Below, one piece after another: positions 8,551 to 17,782 of a stretch of 40,842 nt of DNA. The notes beneath the pieces are model-generated. The model did not search any database. It had not been told where the DNA came from and worked only from the letters and a program-made list of their open reading frames with translations. A program made the position numbers and the translations under genes. The DNA comes from Catenulispora sp. MAP5-51. GTDB lineage: Bacteria > Actinomycetota > Actinomycetes > Streptomycetales > Catenulisporaceae. Each line of letters starts with the position of its first letter. Within the stretch, counting starts at the first letter, position 1. Location of the stretch: contig NZ_JBGCCH010000053.1 of assembly GCF_041261205.1 (NCBI RefSeq), positions 1 to 40,842 on the forward strand. Reading direction: 5' to 3'.

Positions 8551-9978
8551 ATGCAGACCCGACGTGACCACATCCAGGCCTACCAGTTCGCCACCGGCCG
8601 CCTGGTCCACGCGCTGACCGCCGGCGATCCCGGGACCGGGGAGCAGCCGATGCGGCGTGCCAACCTCGGTGTGGTGCTCGGCCTGGTGAGTGCCGTGCTG
8701 CTGTCCGGCGGCGCGGTGGTCTTCGGCCTGATCTCTCCGGCGCCGGACTTCTCCTGGCGTGCTCAGGGCTCGATCATCGTCGACAAGGACACCGGGAGCC
8801 GGTACGTGCTGCTCGGCGGGATGCTGCGGCCGGCCGCGAACTACGCCTCGGCGCGGCTGGCCGGCAGTTCCAAGCCGGTGAGCATGGTCGCGCACTCGGC
8901 GTTGGCCGGGACGCCGGTCGGGTCGCGGATCGGGATCGCCGGGGCGCCGGAGGGCTTGCCGGCGCCGACCGCGTTGCTGAACGGAGCGTGGGCGCTGTGC
9001 TTGGGTCCGGCAGGTGCTGGGTCTGGTGCCGGGTCCGGGCTCGCGTCCGGCGGGACCGTGACCGATCTGGCCCCGGCCGGACGCACCGACCCGGCGCCGC
9101 AGCGGCCGATCCTGGTCACGACGGTCGCGGCGGCTTCCAAGACGGCGCTGGGCACGGCCGGGATCGCCGGGGAGTACGTGCTCTGGGGTGCGAAGAAGTA
9201 CCCGGTGCCCAGCGCCTCGGTGCTGGCGGCGCTGGGGCTCGGCGACCAGGCGCCGGTGCCGGCGGACGCGGCGTGGCTCGCCGTGCTCGGCACCGGCGAT
9301 CCCATCGGCCCGGCGACGATTCCGGGCGCCGGCTCGCGCGGGCCGAAGATCGCCGGGGCGCCGACCACGGTCGGGCAGTTGTTCCAGGCGACGGCGGCGG
9401 GGGTCGCGCAGTTCTACGTCCTGCGCACCGACGGTCTGGCGCCGATCACCCGGACCGAGGCGGCGCTGTTCGCCACGGCTCCGGGCTACCGTCCGCCGGT
9501 CCAGGTCGGGCCGGCCGACATCGCCGGGGCGCCGGCGTCGTCGGACCAGACGCTGCTGCGGCGGTTGCCGGATGTGCTGTCCTCGACTCCTTATACGCCG
9601 GACGGTGGGCGGCTGTGCGTGCTCCAACCGGCGCCGCCGATACCGACGTCGGCTTCGCAGCAGAGCATGCCGCCGATCACCTTGGTGACCGAGGCCGACC
9701 GGCTGCTGCCGGCGAACACCCCGGTGGTGGTTCCGGCGGGGGCCGGGCTGCTGGCCGAGACGGCGGAGGCGGACCCGCAGACCGGGTCGCCGCGGGTGTT
9801 CCTGATCACCGACGCCGGGAAGCGGTTCGAGCTGCAGGGCAGCGATTCGATCGGGGCGCTGGGGTACACCGGGGCCGTCGGGCACGCCGTGCCGGACCCG
9901 ATCCTCAGCCTGCTGCCGGCCGGGCCCGCGCTCAGCGTCGCCGCGGCCCGTCAGGAGCTGCCGTGGTCCGCGGGCTGA
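8551..9978 (+). CDS. eccB: Type VII secretion protein EccB
   Basis: A 475-residue protein with the EccB signature at its start: MQTRRDHIQAYQFATGRLV, a short cytosolic stretch, the PMRR motif, then a single membrane helix at about residues 39-61. The rest is the extracytoplasmic domain, with repeated patterns such as IVDKDTGSRYVLLGGMLRPAANYASARL that are usual for the EccB R-repeats. A Cys at about 150 (WALCLG) and another in the CVLQPA region could form the conserved disulfide. EccB is the periplasm-facing part of the ESX complex. The next gene overlaps its last 16 bases. Confidence 0.95.
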   Translation: MQTRRDHIQAYQFATGRLVHALTAGDPGTGEQPMRRANLGVVLGLVSAVLLSGGAVVFGLISPAPDFSWRAQGSIIVDKDTGSRYVLLGGMLRPAANYASARLAGSSKPVSMVAHSALAGTPVGSRIGIAGAPEGLPAPTALLNGAWALCLGPAGAGSGAGSGLASGGTVTDLAPAGRTDPAPQRPILVTTVAAASKTALGTAGIAGEYVLWGAKKYPVPSASVLAALGLGDQAPVPADAAWLAVLGTGDPIGPATIPGAGSRGPKIAGAPTTVGQLFQATAAGVAQFYVLRTDGLAPITRTEAALFATAPGYRPPVQVGPADIAGAPASSDQTLLRRLPDVLSSTPYTPDGGRLCVLQPAPPIPTSASQQSMPPITLVTEADRLLPANTPVVVPAGAGLLAETAEADPQTGSPRVFLITDAGKRFELQGSDSIGALGYTGAVGHAVPDPILSLLPAGPALSVAAARQELPWSAG

Positions 9979-12824
9979 GCACGCGGCGCCGCGGCGGGTC
10001 GGCCGCGCTGGCCTGGACGGACCTGGGCGGCGCGGTGCTGCTGCATCCGGTGGCCGGTCCGGATCCGCAGGTGCTCGAACGGTGCGCGGATCTGGCCGCA
10101 CGGCACGAGCCCACGCTCGTCTTCCTGGACCTGCCGCCGACGGCGGGCGTCCGCGACCGGGGCGCCGTCGCGGCGTGCCTGGCCGACCGGCCTGGGGAAC
10201 TGCGGCTGGTGCCGGTCGGGCAGGACCGCACGGCGGCGGCGACGCTGGCCGAATGGCTCTCGCACCTGCTGGGCCGCTCGGTGTCGGCCCCCGACGGCGA
10301 CGCGACCGAGGTCGCCGACGGCTGGTTCGTCCCGGCCACCGCCGGCGCGGGCTGGACCCGCTACGAACCCGGCCGCATCCCCGTCGCGCACTCCCGCCGA
10401 CTGCCGACCCCGGCCTGGGAGGGCCGGCCCTTCGCCGAGCCGCGTGAACTCGGCGGCGGCGTACGCGTCGAACCGCTGCCGGCCGGCGCCTGGATCACCG
10501 GGCCCGGAGCGCCGCAGGCTGCTGATTCGCTCCGCAAGTGGCTGACCGGCGGGCTGCAGATGGATCCGGGCTACCCGCGGGTCGTGGTCGGCCATCCCGG
10601 ACCCGCCTCGGTGCCGCTCGCCGCGGTCCAGGACTTCTGGGAGCAGCTCGACGAGCAGACGAAGCCGATGGTGCGCTTCGCCGAGTTCGGCGCGACGGAC
10701 TCGGCCGATGAACTGGCCGACGGCGCGACGGACCCAGGCGCCGACTCGTTCGGCCAGGCCCTCGCGGACCTGTTCGCCACCCCGGTCGTGGCGGCGACCG
10801 GCGTCCCGGTGCTGGCACCGTGGGGCTCGGGCGGCTCGCGGATCCGCGTACTGCTGCCGAACGGCGCGATGCACTGGCGGCCCTATGTCTGGGACCTGCG
10901 CTACCTCCCGCGCGCCGAGGGCAAGGCCCAGGACCCCGAACCGGTCGGCTATCGCGCGCCGATCGAAGGCCTGGCCGAGGTCGCCTCGGGCGTGTATGAG
11001 TACGCCCCGGACGCAGTCCTGGAGGTGACCCGCAGCGGCCTGTGGATGCGGCCCCCGGAACCACCCCGCGACGCTTCGGCGGTGCGCTCCGCACCGATCG
11101 ACCCCGGCCGCAGCCGCGTGTTCCACGCCGCGACCGGCACGGCGGCGGTCGCCGAACGCATGCGACGCCTGGCCGCCGAGGTCCTGCCGCGACTGGAGAC
11201 CGAGGTGCGCAAGCTCGCCGAGGTGCTGCCCTCGACGGCGGCGATCACGCTGATCCGGGCCGCGGCCGATCCGGCGGCTGCGGGGGCGGTGGCGGCCTGG
11301 GAGGCTGACGCGGCGGCTGACGAGCGCGAAGCCTTGGAACTGCTGGCTGGTCCGGTCGCAGCGCCGGCCGAGGCCACTGTGGAGGAACCCGCCGAAGCCA
11401 CTGTCGAGGAGCCTGCCGAATCGCTTCCGGCCCTTGGCCTGGTCGCTGGGCCGGCCGTCGCAGACATTGAAGGAGCACCGGTCCCGGCGCTTGCCGAAGC
11501 CGCTGTCGAGGAGCCATCCGCAGCGCTCCCGGCCCTTGGTCTGGTTGCCGAGCCGGTTGTCGCAGGCATCGAAGCTCCGCCCGTTGCCGAGGCAGTCCCC
11601 GAAGTAGCCGCCGCGCCGATCCTCGCGCGCCCGGCCTCCGCCCCGCCGCCGATCGGCCGCTTCAGCCTCGAAAGCGGTCCGCCCACGCTCGACCTCCCAC
11701 TGCCCGCCCCCGCGGCACCGGCTCCCGTCCTCGCGACCGCCGTCGCGGCTCCGGTCTCACAGCCCCTTGCCCCAGGCCACACCATCGCCCCGACCGAGGT
11801 CGTCGCGCCGCCGGTTCCCGAACCGATCCGCGTACCGGCCGCGCCGGCACAGCCTCCGGCGCCCAAAGTGCCCAAAGCGCCCGCCGCTCCCCGCATCGGT
11901 GCGCGCGTCCAGCCCGTCCCCAGCGCCGAGACCACGGCCGTCCCGCCGTCGCGCTCCCTGGATCTGGAGCGCCAGTGGCTGCGGCGCAACCTCGGCGGGC
12001 AGTACGACGCCACCGTCGGCTCCGTCGCCCGCATCCTGTCGGAGTTCCCCGGGCTGCGCGCGGGTGGTGCGCCGACCGCCGATGTGCTGGTCGACCTGGT
12101 CGCGGTGCAGCTCTACCTGGCCGGGCACACCCGGCGCTTCGACGATCTGGTGCGCTCGGCGACCGGTGGGCCGCATGTGCCGCTGGCGCGGTGCATCGCC
12201 TCGGGGTTGCGGCGGTTGCCTTCGCATCGGGGGCCGGTGCTGGTGCGGGCGGCGCTGGGGGAGCGGGATGTGCGCTGGTACGGCGGCCGGAAGGTGGTCA
12301 CCGAGTGGGGGTTCGCGCCCTGCGTCACCGGTGGGCGGCTGCGGTTGCCCGGCGCGGCCGAGGTGCTGATCTGGTCGATGACCGCCCGGCGGACCCATCT
12401 GGTCGCCCCCGAGCATCCGGATCAGGTCGTCTTCCTGCCCGGGACCAGTTTCAAGGTGCTCAGTGCCACCACCGAGGACGGTCCGCGGGTGCTGCTGCGG
12501 GAGCTGTCCGCGTCCGAGGTCGGCGCCGACGGCCGGATCGAGCCGGGCCGGGTGCCGTTGGACGACGTGGCGCTCGCCGGCCTGGCCGAGGCGGGGGAGC
12601 GGTGGCGGCAGGAGGAGTCGTCCGAGGATCTGCCCGAAGCGCTGCACGGACGCTTCGGCAGCCCGCCCGGGCTCATCGTCATCGCCCCGACCGGCTCCGA
12701 CAAAACAGCGAACACGGCCGCGAACACAGCCGCGACCACAGCCGCGGACGCGACCGAAAACAGAACCGCCACCGCAACCACCAACCGGCCCCCGGCCACC
12801 GCACCTGGAGGCACGGCCTCATGA
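9963..12824 (+). CDS. T7SS-operon protein with degenerate ADP-ribosyltransferase-like C-terminal domain
   Basis: A 953-residue cytosolic-looking protein with no signal peptide or membrane helix. GTG at 9963 is chosen because an AGGAG lies about 5 bases upstream; it overlaps the eccB end. Residues 1-450 are a globular region I do not recognise. Residues about 455-690 are an Ala/Pro/Val/Glu-rich linker with near repeats (ALPALGLVA, EPAEATVEE). Residues about 690-870 resemble an ADP-ribosyltransferase fold: GPVLVRAAL (Arg762), then VTEWGFAPCVTG, EVLIWSMTARRTHLV, and PDQVVFLPGTSFKVL. In active enzymes the position before VxF carries the catalytic Glu of an ExE motif; here it is Gln821, and the other Glu is also lost, so the domain is probably inactive. 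The C-terminal tail has TANTAANTAATTAA repeats. A binding role in the secretion complex is inferred from position only. Confidence 0.7.
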   Translation: MVRGLSTRRRGGSAALAWTDLGGAVLLHPVAGPDPQVLERCADLAARHEPTLVFLDLPPTAGVRDRGAVAACLADRPGELRLVPVGQDRTAAATLAEWLSHLLGRSVSAPDGDATEVADGWFVPATAGAGWTRYEPGRIPVAHSRRLPTPAWEGRPFAEPRELGGGVRVEPLPAGAWITGPGAPQAADSLRKWLTGGLQMDPGYPRVVVGHPGPASVPLAAVQDFWEQLDEQTKPMVRFAEFGATDSADELADGATDPGADSFGQALADLFATPVVAATGVPVLAPWGSGGSRIRVLLPNGAMHWRPYVWDLRYLPRAEGKAQDPEPVGYRAPIEGLAEVASGVYEYAPDAVLEVTRSGLWMRPPEPPRDASAVRSAPIDPGRSRVFHAATGTAAVAERMRRLAAEVLPRLETEVRKLAEVLPSTAAITLIRAAADPAAAGAVAAWEADAAADEREALELLAGPVAAPAEATVEEPAEATVEEPAESLPALGLVAGPAVADIEGAPVPALAEAAVEEPSAALPALGLVAEPVVAGIEAPPVAEAVPEVAAAPILARPASAPPPIGRFSLESGPPTLDLPLPAPAAPAPVLATAVAAPVSQPLAPGHTIAPTEVVAPPVPEPIRVPAAPAQPPAPKVPKAPAAPRIGARVQPVPSAETTAVPPSRSLDLERQWLRRNLGGQYDATVGSVARILSEFPGLRAGGAPTADVLVDLVAVQLYLAGHTRRFDDLVRSATGGPHVPLARCIASGLRRLPSHRGPVLVRAALGERDVRWYGGRKVVTEWGFAPCVTGGRLRLPGAAEVLIWSMTARRTHLVAPEHPDQVVFLPGTSFKVLSATTEDGPRVLLRELSASEVGADGRIEPGRVPLDDVALAGLAEAGERWRQEESSEDLPEALHGRFGSPPGLIVIAPTGSDKTANTAANTAATTAADATENRTATATTNRPPATAPGGTAS

Positions 12825-15800
12825 CCCGCCAGAAGCTCGTGGTCGCCCCCGACCGCGCCGACGCCTACCCGACCATCGCCGCCGCGCTGCGCCAGGCCCG
12901 CGACGGCGCTTTGGTCTCCATCGCCCCGGGCACCTACCCCGAGCAGGTCGTGCTCGACCGGGTCGTCACCCTGGCCGCCGAGCAGGCCGCGGGCAGCGTG
13001 CGCATCGAGGGCGGGCCCGAGGGCAGCGCCCTGATCGTGGACGCCGACGCCGTCCAGCTCTCCGGCCTGGTCCTGATCGGCGCCGGGGACCAGGCGCCGG
13101 CGGTGGAGGTGCGGCGCGGGGAGGCGGCGTTCGACGACTGCGAGGTCGGCGGCGCGGCGTGGGCCGCGATGCTGGCGCACCACCTCGGGACGCTCGCGGT
13201 GCGGGGCTGCCGGGTCACCAACCGCACCGGCGCCGGGATCGTGGTGACCTCCGGCGGCGCCAGCCTGGCCAACATCGTCGAGAACACGGTCATCGAGGAC
13301 GTCGGCTCCTCGGCGATCGTGGTCGCCGAGACCGGCCGGCTGACCGCCAAGGGCTGCACGGTCACCGGCCCGGTCGGCAACGGGATCGTCGTCAACGGCA
13401 ACGCGCAGGCCGTCGTCGAGGACTGCGAACTCACCGCGTGCGGCAAGCCCGCGCTGGCTGTCGAGCAGGCCGCCGGCGCGCGCCTGACCGGGGTGCGGGT
13501 CAGCGGCGGCGCCGCGCTCGACCTCTACATCGCCTCCCGCGGCGAGGTGGAGGTCACCGGCTGCCGGTTCACCGGCTCCGCCGGCCAGGCCGTCTACGTG
13601 GCCGAATCCGCCGCGCCGGTCCTCACCGACTGCACCGTCGCCGACGCCGCCGGGGCGGTCTACGTCACCGGCAAGGCCCGGCCCCGCTTCGACCGCTGGC
13701 AGATCACCGGCTGCCCGATCGGCGTCCTGGTCGACGGCGGCAGCGACGGGCTGTTCATCGCCGTGGAGATCCGCGACGCCGCGCAAAGCGCCGTGTTCGC
13801 CACCGGCGCGGCCACCGCGCAGTTCGAGGAGCTGACGGTGGTGGCCGACGGCTCCGGGATCCGCGCGCAGGCCGGCGCGGTGCTCCAGGTCCGCGGCGGC
13901 GACCTGCGGACGCAAGGGCCCGGCGTGGACCTGTCCGGGGGCGCGAGCGTCGAGCTCGGCCGGGTCGAGATCCGTGCCGCCGACGGCAACGGCCTGATCG
14001 CGGTCGAGGACGCGAAGGCCGAGCTGGAATCGTGTGTGCTGCGCGCCTGCGGCCTCACCGCCACCGGTTCGGCCGTCACCGCCCATGACACAGAGTTCTG
14101 CGACGCCCCGCGTTCGGCCGTGACGGTGCACGAGGGCGCGACGTTCACCGCGACCGACTGCCGCCTGACCGGCGCCGGCGGCCACGGCCTGGACGTCCAG
14201 GACGGAGGCCGCGCCGAGCTGCGGGGCTGCCGCATCGCGGGGAACAAGGACGAGGCCGTCCACGCCCCGGAGGGCGCCGTCGATCTGAGCGACTGCGAGA
14301 TCCGCGAAGGGCGCGAAGGCGGCGAAGCGCGGAAGTCGCGGCCGGTCCGCCAGGCCGGTGAGATTCGCGAAGTCCGTGAGCTGCCCAAAGACTCCGCCAA
14401 CTCCGCCAACTCCGCCAACTCCGCCAACTCCGCCGACTCTGCCGACCCCGACGACCCCGACAGCCCCGAGACCCCCAAAGCCCCCGGCCTGGCCCGCCAC
14501 ATCGGCACCGGCCCGTTGGCCGAGCTGGAGGGGCTGGTCGGCCTGACCAACGTCAAGCAGGAGGTCAACGGCCTGATCGACCTGATCAAGATGGCGCAGC
14601 GGCGCGAGGAGATGGGCCTGCCCATGCCGCCGATGAGCCGCCACCTGGTCTTCGCCGGCCCTCCCGGCACCGGCAAGACCACCGTCGCCCGCATCTACGG
14701 CGCGGTCCTGGCCGAGCTCGGCGTGCTGCCGCGCGGCCACATGATCGAGGTCGCCCGCGCCGACCTGGTCGCCCAGTACGTCGGCGCGACCGCGATCAAG
14801 ACCACCGAGGTGGTGACCAAGGCGCTGGGCGGCGTGCTGTTCATCGACGAGGCCTACACCCTGACCAACCAGTCCAAGGGCGCCGGCCCCGACTTCGGCC
14901 GCGAGGCGGTCGAGACCCTGATGAAGATGATGGAGGACCACCGCAACGAGCTGGTGGTCATCGCGGCCGGGTACTCCGAGCACATGGAGCAGTTCCTGAG
15001 CTCCAACCCCGGTATGGCCTCGCGCTTCTCGCGGACGATCGAGTTCCCGAACTACAGCGTCGCCGAGCTCGTCACGATCGTGCGCGGCATGTGCGCCGCG
15101 CACCGGTACGACCTCGGCGACGACACGCTCGCCGCGCTCACGCGCTACTTCGAGCAGGCCCCCAAGGGCCCGACGTTCGGCAACGGCCGCGTCGCGCGCA
15201 AGGTCTTCGAGGAGATGGTCGGCAACCAGGCCACCCGGCTGGCCTCGCACCCCGAGGCGCACGACTCCGACCTGAGCCGCTTCACCGCGGCCGACCTCGG
15301 CGCGGCAGCCGCCAGCGGTGGAGAGGCGGGGCTGCGCGACGGCTTCGACGACACCCCCGGCATGCGCCGCCTGGCCGCGCTGGCCGGGCTGGACCAGGTG
15401 CGCGAAGCCCTGCGGGCCCGGCTGGCCGGACTGGTCCGGCTGCGCGACAGCGGCCAGCCCACCACGGGCCTGGCCAACCTGGTGCTGGAGGGCCGCCCCG
15501 GCTCCGGGCGCGGCGCCGTCGCCCGCATCTACGCACACTGTCTGGCCGACCTCGGCCTGATCCGCTCCCGCGCGGTGCACGAGGCCGCCCTCAGCGAGTT
15601 CCCGGCACGCTGGGCCGGCCAGCCGGCGTTCTTCGCCCGGTCGGTGTTCGCCGAGGCCGAGGCCGGAGTGCTGCTGCTGCGGCTGGACGACGCGTTCGCC
15701 GCGTCCGGCGAGCAGGCCCGCGCCGCCGTGCTGGAGGCCCTGCCGCGGGCCGTCGCCGACCACCCCGGGGTGGCGGTGGTGCTGGCCGTCGAGCCGGAGC

Positions 15801-16120
15801 ACGCCGCCGATCTGCTGCGCGGCCGCGCCGATCTGCTCGACTGCTTCGCCGAGTCGCTGGTCCTGGCCGACTACTCCCCGCCCGACCTGGCTCTGCTGAG
15901 CGCGCGCCATCTGGCCCGGCGCGGATACCAGATCGGGGAGGCCGGGATGACGGCGCTGGCCGAGTGCTTCGCCGACACGCCCGCCGACACCGGGGTGCCC
16001 GAGGCCTTCGCGCTGGCCGCGCGGGTCGGGGATCTGGCGCGATCGCCGGTCCTGGAACCCGAGGACGTGTGGCGGGCCGTTGAGCACATGTCCGAGCGCC
16101 GGCCGGAGTTGGTGTCCTGA
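12821..16120 (+). CDS. Right-handed parallel beta-helix protein fused to EccA-like CbxX/CfqX AAA+ ATPase
   Basis: A 1099-residue fusion. Residues about 1-505 show the 22-24 residue periodicity of a right-handed parallel beta-helix (repeated blocks like GNGIVVNGNAQAVVEDCELTACG). A charged and Ser-Ala-Asn linker (about 505-545) follows. Residues about 560-830 are a CbxX/CfqX AAA+ domain: LVGLTNVKQEVNGL, Walker A GPPGTGKT (613-620), Walker B FIDE (D676-E677), and the NPGMASRFSRTIEF region with the Arg-finger segment. A second AAA+ copy (about 850-1090) is degenerate: GRPGSGRG (891-898) has Arg in place of the Walker Lys. EccA of ESX systems has the same CbxX ATPase domain, so this is the likely EccA equivalent, with a beta-helix in place of the EccA TPR domain. 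Its ATG overlaps the upstream stop (ATGA). Confidence 0.88.
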   Translation: MTRQKLVVAPDRADAYPTIAAALRQARDGALVSIAPGTYPEQVVLDRVVTLAAEQAAGSVRIEGGPEGSALIVDADAVQLSGLVLIGAGDQAPAVEVRRGEAAFDDCEVGGAAWAAMLAHHLGTLAVRGCRVTNRTGAGIVVTSGGASLANIVENTVIEDVGSSAIVVAETGRLTAKGCTVTGPVGNGIVVNGNAQAVVEDCELTACGKPALAVEQAAGARLTGVRVSGGAALDLYIASRGEVEVTGCRFTGSAGQAVYVAESAAPVLTDCTVADAAGAVYVTGKARPRFDRWQITGCPIGVLVDGGSDGLFIAVEIRDAAQSAVFATGAATAQFEELTVVADGSGIRAQAGAVLQVRGGDLRTQGPGVDLSGGASVELGRVEIRAADGNGLIAVEDAKAELESCVLRACGLTATGSAVTAHDTEFCDAPRSAVTVHEGATFTATDCRLTGAGGHGLDVQDGGRAELRGCRIAGNKDEAVHAPEGAVDLSDCEIREGREGGEARKSRPVRQAGEIREVRELPKDSANSANSANSANSADSADPDDPDSPETPKAPGLARHIGTGPLAELEGLVGLTNVKQEVNGLIDLIKMAQRREEMGLPMPPMSRHLVFAGPPGTGKTTVARIYGAVLAELGVLPRGHMIEVARADLVAQYVGATAIKTTEVVTKALGGVLFIDEAYTLTNQSKGAGPDFGREAVETLMKMMEDHRNELVVIAAGYSEHMEQFLSSNPGMASRFSRTIEFPNYSVAELVTIVRGMCAAHRYDLGDDTLAALTRYFEQAPKGPTFGNGRVARKVFEEMVGNQATRLASHPEAHDSDLSRFTAADLGAAAASGGEAGLRDGFDDTPGMRRLAALAGLDQVREALRARLAGLVRLRDSGQPTTGLANLVLEGRPGSGRGAVARIYAHCLADLGLIRSRAVHEAALSEFPARWAGQPAFFARSVFAEAEAGVLLLRLDDAFAASGEQARAAVLEALPRAVADHPGVAVVLAVEPEHAADLLRGRADLLDCFAESLVLADYSPPDLALLSARHLARRGYQIGEAGMTALAECFADTPADTGVPEAFALAARVGDLARSPVLEPEDVWRAVEHMSERRPELVS
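14393..14446 (+). repeat. 9-bp tandem repeat in coding linker
   Basis: Six tandem 9-base units, four of them identical TCCGCCAAC and the last two variant. They encode Ser-Ala-Asn/Asp repeats in the linker between the beta-helix and the AAA+ domain. Identical codons suggest recent slippage expansion, so copy number may vary between strains. Confidence 0.9.
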
Positions 16121-16980
16121 TGCCCGAACAGACCGAGATGCCGGAGAACCTTGAATTGCCCGAGGGCAGCGGGGACGACTCGCTGCCGTTGATCGCCTAC
16201 CGCGTCTCGCGCACCCACCTGGACATCACCGCCGCCCCGATCCGCCGGGAGTGGATGGACGCGACCAGCGAGCGCTTCGTCAACCGCTGCCTGCCGCTGC
16301 TGATCGCCAACCAGTCCGGCTGGTGGCTGATCAACTCGGAGACCTTCGTCGCCCGCTGGGACGGCGGGGACAACGTCTCCAGCCTGCACATCGAGTACGA
16401 GGGCGTGGCCCGGCACCACGAGGCCTCCAGCCACTTCGGGTACGGCATCGTCACCTGGCGGGTTCCGGCGCTCATCCGCACCCCGCCGGGCTGGAACCTG
16501 CTGGTGCGCGGCCCGGCCAACCTGCCCAAGGACGGCGCCTGGCCGCTGGAGGGCGTGGTCGAGACCGACTGGGCGGTCGCCACGTTCACCATGAACTGGA
16601 AGCTCACCCGGCCCGACGCCGACATCGAGTTCCGGGCCGGGGAACCGTTCGCGATGATCGTCCCGCAGCGCCGGGGCGACCTGGAGCTCTTCGAACCGAC
16701 GTGGGTCCCGATGGAGGCCATGCCCGAGGAGTCCGCCTACCGGGCCTGGACCGCGAGCCGCTTCGACTTCCTCGTCGGCCGCGAGCTGCCCGGCGCCGAT
16801 CCGAACGGGCCGCAGTGGCAGCGCGACTACATGGCCGGGACCGCGCCGGAGGGCGGGCGCTTCCCCGAGCACCAGCGCCGGCTGCGGCTGCGGGAGTTCA
16901 CGCCGGAGCCCGTCGGCGCCGCCGAGCCGCCGCCGGCGCCGTCCTGCGGAAGGCCGCCCGTGCCGCACGGCGACCGGTGA
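16120..16980 (+). CDS. Conserved protein of the export operon, DUF6065-like
   Basis: A 286-residue soluble protein whose ATG shares one base with the stop of the ATPase gene (TGATG), so it is probably translationally coupled. The N-terminal half has a pattern I associate with the DUF6065 group: RCLPLLIANQSGWWLIN, then WDGG and HFGYGIVTWRVPALIRTPPG, then GPANLPKDGAWPLEGVVETDW. The middle (PFAMIVPQRRGDLELF) continues the pattern and the C-terminus is Pro-rich. No catalytic motif is visible. The family assignment is from memory of its Trp/Gly/Pro-rich pattern and is not certain. It may be the last gene of the eccC operon, since 131 bases separate it from the first WXG100 gene. Confidence 0.65.
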   Translation: MPEQTEMPENLELPEGSGDDSLPLIAYRVSRTHLDITAAPIRREWMDATSERFVNRCLPLLIANQSGWWLINSETFVARWDGGDNVSSLHIEYEGVARHHEASSHFGYGIVTWRVPALIRTPPGWNLLVRGPANLPKDGAWPLEGVVETDWAVATFTMNWKLTRPDADIEFRAGEPFAMIVPQRRGDLELFEPTWVPMEAMPEESAYRAWTASRFDFLVGRELPGADPNGPQWQRDYMAGTAPEGGRFPEHQRRLRLREFTPEPVGAAEPPPAPSCGRPPVPHGDR

Positions 16981-17111
16981 CCGCTTGGGCAGGGCTCCAT
17001 GGTGAGTCGGGCACGGCTGCCCGCAACCCGTGGTCCCCGCTCCGGCGCGCGCCCGACCATGAACTCGGCAAGCGGCCCGCAGGCCGCGTCCCTCCACAGG
17101 AAGGAGGCCCC

Positions 17112-17456
17112 GTGTCCACCCCGACCACGGGCTCCGCGAACACCTCCGTCGACGTCCAGGGCATGGTCTCGGCCCAGCAGGACTTCCAGAACGCCCTCGA
17201 CCAGGTCAACACGGCCTTCCAGGACATGTCCGAAGAGCAGTCGACGCTGATGGCGAACTGGACCGGCGAGGCCGCCTCGACCTTCGGCCGGGCCCTGGCG
17301 GCCTACCTGGACGACCTGGGCATCGTGCAGAAGCAGCTGGCCGGCATGTGCGAGAAGCTCTCGTCCCACACCGGCGTCTACACCAACACCCACGAGCAGT
17401 CCTCCGAGATGGCCTCCGCCTTCATGCAGGGCCTGCCCGGCCTGCAGGGCCTGTGA
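17112..17456 (+). CDS. WXG100-family T7SS substrate (EsxA-like)
   Basis: A 114-residue helical-hairpin protein with the WXG motif W50-T51-G52 in the turn (MANWTGEAASTF). GTG at 17112 follows a perfect AAGGAGG at 17101-17107, which rejects longer upstream starts. WXG100 proteins are exported as folded dimers by the EccC-driven machine, usually one bearing the C-terminal YxxxD/E signal. Here the region HTGVYTNTHEQSSE gives a YTNTHE variant. The protein ends in Gly/Leu/Gln repeats (GLPGLQGL). It pairs naturally with the next gene 32 bases downstream. The minus-strand protein at 35669-36361 is a close paralogue (both begin SVDVQGM and share HTG-Y). Confidence 0.93.
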   Translation: MSTPTTGSANTSVDVQGMVSAQQDFQNALDQVNTAFQDMSEEQSTLMANWTGEAASTFGRALAAYLDDLGIVQKQLAGMCEKLSSHTGVYTNTHEQSSEMASAFMQGLPGLQGL

Positions 17457-17488
17457 GCCCGGCGCCCGACACCGAAAGGTACTGATCC

Positions 17489-17779
17489 ATGGCCACGTAC
17501 ACGGTCAACATGAGCAACGTCCAGGAGGTCGCCGCGCAGATGGGCGTGATCTCCCAGCACATCCAGCAGCTGCTCTCCGAGCTCGACGACGGCTCGAAGA
17601 TGCACCTGGCGCAGTGGACGTCGGACTCCCAGCAGGCGTACTACGCCGCCAAGGCGGTCTGGGACGCCAAGGCCGCCGACATGGCGGTGCAGGCCGGCAA
17701 CGCCATGAACTCGCTGAGCAACATCAACGACGCCTACGCCAACGCCGAGTACCAGGGGCTCGGCCTCTGGGAGCAGTGA
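17489..17779 (+). CDS. WXG100-family T7SS substrate (EsxB-like) with WTS turn
   Basis: A 96-residue two-helix protein of exact WXG100 length and composition, the likely heterodimer partner of the preceding EsxA-like protein. The turn motif is W43-T44-S45, so the Gly of WxG is replaced by Ser; Trp and the flanking pattern (LAQWTSDSQQAYYAAKAVWD) are intact. The tail holds a YANAEYQGLGLWE stretch that could supply the YxxxE export signal. ATG at 17489 follows an AAAGG site. The next gene starts 3 bases after its stop. Confidence 0.92.
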   Translation: MATYTVNMSNVQEVAAQMGVISQHIQQLLSELDDGSKMHLAQWTSDSQQAYYAAKAVWDAKAADMAVQAGNAMNSLSNINDAYANAEYQGLGLWEQ

Positions 17780-17782
17780 GCC

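Noticed and set aside
12422-16087. Very long antisense reading frame opposite the beta-helix ATPase gene
   Set aside because: High GC at third positions creates long open frames on the opposite strand. The plus-strand protein has clear AAA+ motifs, while the antisense product is low-complexity Gly/Val/Asp/Arg text without domains. The same applies to the long antisense frames opposite 18181-22404, 23334-27194 and 27345-31628.
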